The position numbers were made by a program, and so were the translations under genes. Source: Burkholderiales bacterium (GTDB lineage: Bacteria; Pseudomonadota; Gammaproteobacteria; Burkholderiales; Burkholderiaceae). From it: DNA of 13,137 bases. Numbering within the stretch: the stretch's first letter is position 1; each line of letters begins with the position of its first letter. Below, piece by piece: positions 6,046 to 13,137 of this stretch. The stretch covers positions 1-13,137 of the forward strand of contig CANBUA010000122.1 in NCBI GenBank assembly GCA_947372535.1, written 5' to 3'. The notes under the pieces were generated by a model that searched no databases, was not told where the DNA came from, and saw only the letters and a program-made list of their open reading frames with translations.

Positions 6046-8268
6046 ATGACTCAACTGCTGTATCCGTCCATGAAAACGTCTCTCGACCTTGGCCGCGTTG
6101 CCTCGCCCGCCTTCACCTGCACGCGATTGGCCAGCTCGCTGCACCTCGTCATCCTGGGCTTGGGCTGCCACGGCGCCATGCATGCCCAAGCGGCCTCGCC
6201 AGAATCGACCCTGCCCGAAGTTCGCGTGAGAGCACAGAAGGCGAAAGAATCCCCGACCGGCCCGGTCACGGGCCTGGTGGCGCGTCGCAACGCCACGGCC
6301 ACCAAGACGGACACGCCCATCATCGAGACACCCCAATCGGTGTCGGTGGTCACGCGGGATCAGATGGATGCGCAGAACGTGCAATCGGTGAGCGAGGCCG
6401 TGCGCTACACCGCCGGCGTGCTGGCCGAGGCCAATGGTCCGGACCCGCGTGCCGACGTCATGACGATCCGAGGCTTCAGCGCCGGTGGTCGCTCGTCTTA
6501 CCGCGATGGCCTGAGAGACTACGGCTTCGGTGGCCAGGGCGGGATCGTGATCGAGCCCTACGGCCTGGAGCGCGTCGAGGTGCTGCGCGGTCCGTCCTCG
6601 GTGCTCTACGGCCAGAGCGACGCTGGCGGCACGATCAACCTGATCACCAAGCGCCCCTCGGCCGACATGGTGAATGAGTTTGCCCTGCAAGTGGGCTCCT
6701 ACAACCGCAAGCAGGCGGCCCTGGACCTGGGTGGTGCTTTTGCTGCGGCACCGGACTGGACCTACCGACTGACCGGACTGGTCCGCGATGCCGATTCGCA
6801 GATCGATGAGGTCAAGGACGACCGCCTGTACATCGCGCCTGCCTTGAAATGGCAGCCTTCTTCCGCGACCTCGGTGACTTTGCTGGGCAGCTATCAGAAG
6901 AACGAGCGGGGGCAAGGCTATCAGGCTTTGCCTCAAGCAGGTACGCTCGATCCCAATCCGAATGGCCGCATTCCTACCAGCCGATTTGTGGGTGAGCCGG
7001 GTTTCGACCGCTTTGATCAGGAACGCGCTTCGATCGGCTACGAAGTCCAGCATCAGGTCAATCAAGCCTGGACCTTGCGACAGAACTTGCGCTATACAGA
7101 ACAAGACACCAAGGCCAATTCGGTTTATCAGGCAGGATTCACGCGTGATAGTTTGACCAACAACATCATCGATTACCGCAATGTGGATCGGCGTGCTGGC
7201 AAGAACAACGAGCATGTCGCGAACCTGCTGATCGACAACCAGGCGCAATGGACGATCCGAAACGAAAGCATTGAACAAACCGTGCTGTTCGGCCTGGATC
7301 ATCAACGCTTGAAGTACAAGAGAGGTGCCGTCGACAGCGCCACCGGATCACTGGATGTGTTCAATCCCACGTATGGCGGTGCCCTGCCATTTTCCGCCGA
7401 TGCGCCGGCGTACACCAGGTTCGACAGCCTCACGCAAACCGGCATCTACGCCCAGGATCAGATCAAGTTCAACGATCGCATCGCCTGGACCATCGGCGGA
7501 CGTCATGACACAGCCAAGTCGGAAACCACCGGAAAGCCATCGCAATCCGACGATGCTTTCACTTGGCGCACGGGCCTGGTCTACCTGTTCGACAACGGTT
7601 GGGCGCCCTACGTGGGGTACGCGAAGTCATTCCTGCCACTCGCCGGCATGCTGCCCGAGACAGGCGAGCAGTACGAACTGGGCATCCGCTATCAACCCAA
7701 GGATCAGCCCATTTCGTTCCTGGCTTCCGTCTATGACCTGCGCCGCCAGAATCTCTTGAACATCGATGCGAGTCAGTTGCCTCAGGTGGTCTACGTCCAG
7801 ACCGGCGAGGTCCGTTCACGCGGACTGGAACTCGAAGCCAAGGTCACCCTGTGGCGAGATCTGGACCTGGTGGCCGGCTATGCCTACAACCCCGTCAAGG
7901 TCACGCGCAGCGAGTTTGGCGATCAGGGCAAGACACCCAATACCACCCCAAGGTCCATCGGCTCACTGTGGGCCACATGGCGCGTCCCCTCTGTCTCTGG
8001 GCTGAAAGTCTCCCTGGGCGCACGCCACATCGGCAGCACTTTCGGCGACGACCAGGAAACCCTCGCTGTGCCGTCCTACACCCTGGTGGATGCCGCTGTC
8101 GAACTCGACCTGGCCCGCACGTTCAAGATCACCGGCGACTGGAAGCTGGCCCTCAATGTCAGCAACGTGGGCGACAAGACCTACGTGGCCACCTGCGGCT
8201 ACTACGGCGACGGCTGCAAGTACGGCTACCGCCGCAATGCGGCGCTGACCCTGACGCATCGCTGGTAA
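6046..8268 (+). CDS. TonB-dependent ferric siderophore receptor
   Basis: An outer-membrane receptor importing the ferric siderophore with energy from TonB-ExbB-ExbD. It has 740 residues from the ATG at 6046; a second ATG at 6070 (MKTSLDL) is equally possible, since neither has a clear ribosome binding site. A signal peptide probably ends at HAQA-A near residue 49. A TonB-box-like LPEVRV follows at 56-61. The plug (~85-195) includes TPIIETPQSVSVVTRDQM and YGLERVEVLRGPSSVLYGQS. The barrel ends with a terminal HRW, and the cysteine pair in ATCGYYGDGCKYGYRR near the end is typical of the siderophore-receptor (FhuE/FoxA/FpvA-like) subfamily. There is no FpvA-type N-terminal signalling domain, so it probably does not control a sigma factor. 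It lies 31 bases after the monooxygenase gene. Codons ~278-435 are markedly less GC-rich than the flanks. Confidence 0.93.
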   Translation: MTQLLYPSMKTSLDLGRVASPAFTCTRLASSLHLVILGLGCHGAMHAQAASPESTLPEVRVRAQKAKESPTGPVTGLVARRNATATKTDTPIIETPQSVSVVTRDQMDAQNVQSVSEAVRYTAGVLAEANGPDPRADVMTIRGFSAGGRSSYRDGLRDYGFGGQGGIVIEPYGLERVEVLRGPSSVLYGQSDAGGTINLITKRPSADMVNEFALQVGSYNRKQAALDLGGAFAAAPDWTYRLTGLVRDADSQIDEVKDDRLYIAPALKWQPSSATSVTLLGSYQKNERGQGYQALPQAGTLDPNPNGRIPTSRFVGEPGFDRFDQERASIGYEVQHQVNQAWTLRQNLRYTEQDTKANSVYQAGFTRDSLTNNIIDYRNVDRRAGKNNEHVANLLIDNQAQWTIRNESIEQTVLFGLDHQRLKYKRGAVDSATGSLDVFNPTYGGALPFSADAPAYTRFDSLTQTGIYAQDQIKFNDRIAWTIGGRHDTAKSETTGKPSQSDDAFTWRTGLVYLFDNGWAPYVGYAKSFLPLAGMLPETGEQYELGIRYQPKDQPISFLASVYDLRRQNLLNIDASQLPQVVYVQTGEVRSRGLELEAKVTLWRDLDLVAGYAYNPVKVTRSEFGDQGKTPNTTPRSIGSLWATWRVPSVSGLKVSLGARHIGSTFGDDQETLAVPSYTLVDAAVELDLARTFKITGDWKLALNVSNVGDKTYVATCGYYGDGCKYGYRRNAALTLTHRW

Positions 8269-8277
8269 GCGGCCGCC

Positions 8278-9576
8278 ATGCAAGCAAGAGCCCGCCTGGT
8301 CATCGTCCACCGTTGGCTGGGCCTGGTGATCGCGCTGTTCCTGGTCCTCACGGGCCTGACGGGCAGCCTGCTGGCCTGGGAGCATGAGCTGGACACCTGG
8401 CTAGCACCCTGGCTGCACCGGGCCGAGGCCCCTTCACCCAACCATCCGCTGATGAGCGGGTTGGCCTTGCGCGAGGCCGTGGCTAGGCAGGTCGGCCCTC
8501 AGGTGCAGGTGCTCGGCGTCAGCTTGAACAACCAGCCCGGAGAGACCGTGCGCCTGCGCGTGCGGGCCACTCCGGGTGAGCCCACGCTGGCCTACGACGA
8601 GGTCTATGCCAACCCCCACACCGGCGCCATCCAGGGCACCCGTGACGGGCGTGCCCTGCACTGGGGGCGCGAATACATCATGCCCATCCTGTTCGAGCTG
8701 CATTGCTCGCTGGCCTTGCCCGGCCAGTGGGGCACGGTGATCCTGGGCGTGGTGTCCCTGCTGTGGACCATCGACTGTTTCATCGGCTTGTGGGTGACCT
8801 TGCCCAAGAAAGGCCGCCTTGCCGGCTCGCTGGCCTGGTGGCGGGCCTGGAAAACGTCATGGACCCTTAAGCGGGGCGCGCCCTTCTACCGCCGCAACCT
8901 GGACCTGCACCGCGCGGGCGGCTTGTGGCTGTGGGCCATGCTGTTCGTCTTCGCCTGGTCCAGCGTGATGTTCAACCTGCGGCCGGTGTGGCAGCCGGTG
9001 ATGGCGCTGGCCTTCGATTTCGACGATGGCTGGCGCCAGGCGCGCTCGCGCGTGGCATCGGCCAAGCCGCCCGCCCTCGACTGGCAAGCGGGTCTGGACG
9101 CCTCGCGCCGGGCCATGGCGCAATTGGCGGCACGCCAGGGCCTGCGGCTGGATTTCGAGCAACAGATCGCCTACAACCCGGGGCAGCGCACCTATGTCTA
9201 CATGGTGCACAGCAGCGCGGACCTGCGGCGTCACGTCGGCAACACGGCGGTGATGGTCGATGCGGACACCGGCGCCTACGTGGCCAGTTACCTGCCCTCA
9301 GGCGCTGCCGCCGGCAACACCATCGGCAACTGGATGGGCGCGCTGCACATGGGGCATGTGTTCGGCCTGCCCTACCGCGTGTTCGTCTGCGTGCTGGGCC
9401 TGGTGGTGGTAGCGCTGTCTGGGACGGGCCTCTACATCTGGTGGAAAAAACGCCAGGGCCGGCTGCACGCGCGGGCCTTGGCTCGGCGGTCTCCGCGCAA
9501 AGGGCCCACGGCGCCCGTGACAGCGGCCAACGAGGCCTCGGCTCAAACGGGCGTCGTCTCGTCCGGCACACGCTGA
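8278..9576 (+). CDS. PepSY-domain four-helix inner-membrane protein
   Basis: A 432-residue protein of the PepSY-associated membrane family (PiuB/FoxB-like). Proteins of this family beside siderophore receptors are linked to reduction and release of iron from the ferric siderophore at the inner membrane. Four hydrophobic segments are visible at about 8-34, 152-175, 212-233 and 364-388. Histidines beside them could ligate haem or metal: H11 (IVHRWLG), H142 (FELHCSL), H211 (LHRAGGLW), and H357 and H360 (ALHMGHVFGLPYR). Two periplasmic PepSY-like stretches hold YANPHTGAIQG and VDADTGAYVASYLP. The tail beyond residue ~390 is basic and disordered. It starts 9 bases after the receptor stop, so the two are cotranscribed. 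Its 3' end overlaps the convergent thioesterase gene by 34 bases. The family call is firm; the reductase role is inferred from context. Confidence 0.85.
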   Translation: MQARARLVIVHRWLGLVIALFLVLTGLTGSLLAWEHELDTWLAPWLHRAEAPSPNHPLMSGLALREAVARQVGPQVQVLGVSLNNQPGETVRLRVRATPGEPTLAYDEVYANPHTGAIQGTRDGRALHWGREYIMPILFELHCSLALPGQWGTVILGVVSLLWTIDCFIGLWVTLPKKGRLAGSLAWWRAWKTSWTLKRGAPFYRRNLDLHRAGGLWLWAMLFVFAWSSVMFNLRPVWQPVMALAFDFDDGWRQARSRVASAKPPALDWQAGLDASRRAMAQLAARQGLRLDFEQQIAYNPGQRTYVYMVHSSADLRRHVGNTAVMVDADTGAYVASYLPSGAAAGNTIGNWMGALHMGHVFGLPYRVFVCVLGLVVVALSGTGLYIWWKKRQGRLHARALARRSPRKGPTAPVTAANEASAQTGVVSSGTR

Positions 9577-10409
9577 GCCAGCGCCTGGGCCACCTGCTGG
9601 TGGAACCCGGGTGCCGCCAACAGGCTGAGGTGATCGCAGCCGGGGATCACGTCCACACGGCCACATCGCGGATCACCCACGAAGGCTTGGCGCAGCTCAT
9701 CCGGTTCGGTCGACATCTCTTCCGAGCGCCACCACCGAACGGGTGCGGGCAAGGCCTTGGGCAGGGCGTAATCCAAGCCCAGGCGCAAGCAGTTCAGGCG
9801 GCTCCAGAGCGCATGTTCTTGCGAGTCCGGCTGTGGGCCATCGACCGGCATGGCCTCGCCGTGAAACCCCACCTCTTGCAAGAAGTAATCCCGCTGGGCA
9901 GTGTTCATGCTGGCCAGAAGTTCGCGCCAAGGCTCGCGCATGGGTGAGCGTTCCAGCCATTGGGCAAGCGCGAGTTCCAACGGGGCGCGATCCAGCTCAC
10001 TCAATGGGGGCATCTCATCGAGTTGCTGGCGCAGCTTGGAGAAGGTCGAGCCATCGGCCACGCCGACCCAGGCGACCGCCAGTCGGCCTTGAAGCTGGAG
10101 TTGGCGAGCCGTCTCCAAGGCCACCAAGGCGCCGACCGACCAGCCCAGTAGCGCCACCGGGCGGCGGTGCCCCGACTCACGGCCGGCGATCAGCTTGGCG
10201 TAGCCACTGGCCATCTCCTCGATGGTCGTGCCCGACCAGGCCACTTCGCGCCCGGGCTCGCTGATCGCGGCCATGGCTGCGCCGGCGGGCGATGCCAGCA
10301 GGTCTCGGTATTCGTGGGTGTTCCAGGCGCGGGCAGGGAAAGCGTAGAGCGGCAAGGGCGCCTGCTCGATGCTGCTGCCGCTGCTCAAGAGGATGGAAAA
10401 GTCAGGCAT
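9543..10409 (-). CDS. Stand-alone thioesterase for the peptide synthetase
   Basis: An alpha/beta-hydrolase thioesterase, 288 residues from the ATG at 10409 (AGGAG on the minus strand at 10421-10417, 7 bases upstream). The catalytic triad is readable: Ser91 in GWSVG (89-93), a candidate Asp119 in VADGS and His260 in GCDHLSL. The N-terminal PLPLYAFPARAW is a typical thioesterase opening. It is longer than usual type II editing thioesterases (~240-250), and the C-terminal part (LGLDYA...RWWRSEE...GCDHLSLL) resembles thioesterase domains normally fused to the end of synthetases. It starts inside the last codons of the synthetase gene (8-base overlap), so expression is coupled. It may release the finished peptide in trans, or edit misprimed carrier domains; the sequence does not decide. 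Confidence 0.85.
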   Translation of the reverse strand: MPDFSILLSSGSSIEQAPLPLYAFPARAWNTHEYRDLLASPAGAAMAAISEPGREVAWSGTTIEEMASGYAKLIAGRESGHRRPVALLGWSVGALVALETARQLQLQGRLAVAWVGVADGSTFSKLRQQLDEMPPLSELDRAPLELALAQWLERSPMREPWRELLASMNTAQRDYFLQEVGFHGEAMPVDGPQPDSQEHALWSRLNCLRLGLDYALPKALPAPVRWWRSEEMSTEPDELRQAFVGDPRCGRVDVIPGCDHLSLLAAPGFHQQVAQALAQRVPDETTPV

Positions 10410-13137
10410 GCGAAGACTCCTGGGTGGGGTTGGGCAACAAGGGAAGGATGACTTGGGGCGCTGGCACCGTGATGGTCTCCAACCCTGCATCGGCCTGGCG
10501 CGCCAGGGCCGTCAGGGTGTGCATGAACTGGCTCAGCAGGTCGTCCACCAGGTCGGCGGCGAACAGCGCCTTGGCGTATTCCAGGCTGAAGACCAGGCCA
10601 TCGGCGCGCGGCACGATGATGAGCGTCAGTGGCGTGCCCAAAGCACCATGGCTCTTGACCTCGCTCAGGTCCAGGCTGGCGCCAGCGCCGCCGGAGACCG
10701 CCGCATCGACGGGATAGTTCTCGAAGATCACCAGCGTGTCGTACAAGGCCTGCCCGTTCAGGCCGAGCCAGGCCTGGATTTTCGGAAGGCAGGCGTGTTC
10801 ATGCTGGCGCATCTCCAGGTTATCCATCTGAAGCGCACGCAGCCAGTGCCCCACACTTTGGCCACGGCCGGCCTGCACCATGAGTGGCAGCGTGTTGATG
10901 CACAGGCCCATGAACTCGTCGATGCCATCGAGCGGCAAGGAGCGGCCGGACATGGTCACGCCGAAGGTGACGCCCTCGCGGCCCGTGCGCGCCATGAGAA
11001 CCAGCGCCCATGCCGCCTGAACCAAGGTGTTGAGGGTCACCTGTTGGGCATTGGCGAAGGCCCGCACGGGTTGGATGGCTTGGGCGTCGAGCGTCTGCTC
11101 GCGTGAGCCCAGGCCTTCGGCCGCCCAGGCCTGCAGGGGCGCCTGGGTGAGCAAGGCAGGCGGCCCGGATCGGGCGTGGCGTGTCTGCCAGAAAGCGGCA
11201 TCGGTGTCGGCCTGGCCTTGGCCGGCAGCCTCGATGGCACGCACCAGGTTGGAGAATGCCGGGCCGGTGGGCGGCAAGGGTACCTGGGCATAGGCCGTGA
11301 AGACCTCGCCCAACAGGCGCGACATGCTCCAGCCGTCCAGCAGCAGGTGGTGCCAGGTCCAGGCCAGCCGGTGGGCGCCGTCATCGAGTTGCACCGCCAG
11401 CCATCGGGCCAGCGGAGGTTTGGCCAGGTCGAAGGGCTTGGCGCGCTCTGTGATGCAAAGCGCCTCCCAGGCCGCGTCGGCCTCGGGCGACGTCGCATGC
11501 ACGCCTCGCCAATCGAGCAGCTCGATGCTGGAGGCGACACGGCTCAGCACGACTTGCAGAGGCGCTTCTGGTTTGGATCGCTCATGGAAGCCGGTGCGCA
11601 GCATGCCGTGCCGGCCCACGGCCTCTTGCCAGGCCCGTTGCAGGCGCGGCAGGTCCAGGTCGGCCACGCGCGCCTGCATCTGCACGATGTTCACGTCAGT
11701 GCCAGGCACCAGCAGGCTCTCGGCCAGCATCGCCTGCTGGCCGGCGGTCAGGGGATAGATGTCTTCGATCTCGCGAGCGGGCGCGTCGATCTGCTGGAGC
11801 AGGTGTTGAAGGCTTTGGGCGTGCAGCCCGGCCATCGGGAAATCGCTGGCGCTCACGCCGCCCTGTCCGCTCACGCAATGGTCGATGACGGCCAGCAGCT
11901 CGGCCTGGTAGGCATCGAGCAAGGCTTGCACCGCATCCTGCGCATGGTGTTGGGTGCCATGGGTCAGCGACATGGTGAGCACGCCATCGATGACCTCGCC
12001 GTTGAAGCTCAAGTCGTGGCTGAGCGGCAGGTTCGCGTCGCTGGAGGCGCCTGCCGGCTCGTCGGACAGGCGCCAGCCGAGCTCGCTGGTGGTGCGGCCG
12101 TCGAACTGGCCGAGGTAGTTGAAGAGCACCTCGCGCCTGGGCAAGCTGGCCAGTTGGCGTCGCGTGACTTCATCGCCGAACTGGCTCAAGACGCCGAACG
12201 GCAAGCCTTTGTGCGGCACCTTGGCCAGGCTGGCCTTGGTCTGGCCAATGTCGTGGCCCAAGTCGTCACCTGCCGTGAGGTGGACCGGGTAGACGCTGGT
12301 GAACCAGCCTAGCGTGCGGCTGAGGTCCACCTCGTCGAACAAGTCTTCGCGGCCATGGCCTTCGAGGTCCACCCACACGCCCTGGCCCGGCTCGCGAGCG
12401 TTGCGCCTCAGGGCACGGGCCAAGGCGGTGAGCAGCAGGTCATTGACCTGGGTGCGGTAAGCCGCAGGCGCTTCGCGCAGCAGGCGGTGCGTGTCCTGGG
12501 CACTCAGGCTGAATTGCAAGGTTCGGGCTTGGCGCAAGGTGGCGGGTGTAGCGGCTTCGTCGCGCGACCAGCGGGTGACCGGGCGGTCATCGGCCAGCCA
12601 ATGGGCGCGGGCCATCGCCAATGTCGGTGCATCGTCCACCAGGCCGCGAAGCCGCCGCGACCAATGCTGCAAGGCGGTGGTCCTGCGAGGCAGCGTGGCC
12701 TGCTGACCGACGATCGCTTGTTCGTAAGCCGTGCGCAGGTCTTCCAGCACGATGCGCCAGGACACCCCGTCGATGACCAGGTGGTGCACGGCCAGCAGCA
12801 GGCGCCAGCCGTCGGCCGGCACCTCGATGACCAGGGCACGCACCAGCGGGCCATGTGTCAGGTCCAGGCTGCGTTGGGCTTCGTCGCAAAGCGCGCCCAC
12901 CTCTTGTCTGGAGGCGGCCCGGCGTTGCCAGATCAGTTCCGGATCGCTTTGCCAGGGTGCGTAGGTTTGATGCCAATTCGGCGTGTCGGCCTCCTGCACG
13001 AAGCGCATGCGCAAGGCATCGTGGTGGCGCATCACGGCGTCCAAGGCCTGTCTGAGTGCGGCCGCATCGATGGGCTCGTCGCTGCGCAGCAGGACCGACT
13101 GGTTGAAATGATGCGGGCGTGCCAGGCCCAGCGACAG
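10402..13137 (-). CDS. Nonribosomal peptide synthetase, C-terminal part (E-C)
   Basis: The last 911 residues of a synthetase that continues past the right edge; the frame is open to the final base. Residues ~1-420 are an epimerization domain, converting the carrier-bound L-residue to D: HHLVIDGVSW with the active histidine pair at 118-119, EGHGRE at 259-264, LSRTLGWFTSVYP around 277-284 and FNYLGQFD at 339-346. Residues ~457-890 are a condensation domain: YPLTAGQQAML from 461, an intact HHLLLDG at 596-602, then FGVTMSGRSLPLDGIDEFMG and INTLPL. Its position after an E domain and its YPLT opening suggest the D-L (DCL) subtype. A short linker then ends the protein (TQESSHA, TGA); no adenylation, carrier or thioesterase domain follows. 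The next gene, a free thioesterase, overlaps by 8 bases. Substrates are specified by domains outside the window. Confidence 0.92.
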   Translation of the reverse strand: MSLGLARPHHFNQSVLLRSDEPIDAAALRQALDAVMRHHDALRMRFVQEADTPNWHQTYAPWQSDPELIWQRRAASRQEVGALCDEAQRSLDLTHGPLVRALVIEVPADGWRLLLAVHHLVIDGVSWRIVLEDLRTAYEQAIVGQQATLPRRTTALQHWSRRLRGLVDDAPTLAMARAHWLADDRPVTRWSRDEAATPATLRQARTLQFSLSAQDTHRLLREAPAAYRTQVNDLLLTALARALRRNAREPGQGVWVDLEGHGREDLFDEVDLSRTLGWFTSVYPVHLTAGDDLGHDIGQTKASLAKVPHKGLPFGVLSQFGDEVTRRQLASLPRREVLFNYLGQFDGRTTSELGWRLSDEPAGASSDANLPLSHDLSFNGEVIDGVLTMSLTHGTQHHAQDAVQALLDAYQAELLAVIDHCVSGQGGVSASDFPMAGLHAQSLQHLLQQIDAPAREIEDIYPLTAGQQAMLAESLLVPGTDVNIVQMQARVADLDLPRLQRAWQEAVGRHGMLRTGFHERSKPEAPLQVVLSRVASSIELLDWRGVHATSPEADAAWEALCITERAKPFDLAKPPLARWLAVQLDDGAHRLAWTWHHLLLDGWSMSRLLGEVFTAYAQVPLPPTGPAFSNLVRAIEAAGQGQADTDAAFWQTRHARSGPPALLTQAPLQAWAAEGLGSREQTLDAQAIQPVRAFANAQQVTLNTLVQAAWALVLMARTGREGVTFGVTMSGRSLPLDGIDEFMGLCINTLPLMVQAGRGQSVGHWLRALQMDNLEMRQHEHACLPKIQAWLGLNGQALYDTLVIFENYPVDAAVSGGAGASLDLSEVKSHGALGTPLTLIIVPRADGLVFSLEYAKALFAADLVDDLLSQFMHTLTALARQADAGLETITVPAPQVILPLLPNPTQESSHA

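Noticed and set aside
4632..6047. Long minus-strand open frame opposite the ornithine monooxygenase
   Set aside because: It is an antisense shadow of a gene with full family motifs. The translation is rich in R, G, A and V without any recognisable domain. The same applies to long antisense frames at 3433-4695 and 6040-7305.

Overview
The window is high-GC DNA, except for the first ~460 bases, which are clearly more AT-rich. It most resembles a betaproteobacterium of the Burkholderiales, perhaps a Comamonadaceae-like organism. That placement is inferred from base composition, protein style and the hydroxamate-siderophore gene set; no marker gene settles it.

Layout. (1) Bases 1-1240 hold no large intact gene. 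They contain a 56-aa orphan reading frame, two inverted repeats, and on the minus strand a tightly packed trio of small reading frames: a 5'-truncated one, a 40-aa single-membrane-helix protein, and a ~109-aa protein broken by a one-base frameshift. This trio looks like leftover phage- or plasmid-type DNA of unknown identity. (2) Bases 1242-1729 are two gene ends joined together: the C-terminal part of a TraB/GumN-family protein (minus) and the C-terminal part of a MaoC-type dehydratase (plus). This is a rearrangement scar at the edge of the next region. (3) Bases 1734-13137 form part of a peptide-siderophore locus.

The siderophore locus has three transcription blocks. On the minus strand, 1734-3386 is a PvdE-type cyclic-peptide/siderophore ABC exporter. 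On the plus strand, 3604-9576 is a probable operon: an IucB/AlcB/VbsA-type hydroxamate acyltransferase, an L-ornithine N5-monooxygenase (PvdA type), a TonB-dependent siderophore receptor and a PepSY-type four-helix membrane protein. On the minus strand, 10402-13137 is the C-terminal end of a nonribosomal peptide synthetase that runs off the right edge, followed by an 8-base-overlapping stand-alone thioesterase gene (9543-10409).

How the genes fit together. The monooxygenase makes N5-hydroxyornithine and the acyltransferase turns it into a hydroxamate ligand. The synthetase assembles the peptide, with at least one D-residue set by the visible epimerization domain. The thioesterase and/or the terminal condensation domain releases it, and the ABC transporter exports it. 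The TonB receptor brings the ferric complex back, and the PepSY protein may help reduce or release iron at the inner membrane. The most unusual architectural point is that the synthetase ends Epimerization-Condensation, with no following adenylation, carrier or fused thioesterase domain. No tRNA, rRNA, CRISPR array, complete insertion sequence, convincing Fur box or strong intrinsic terminator was seen.
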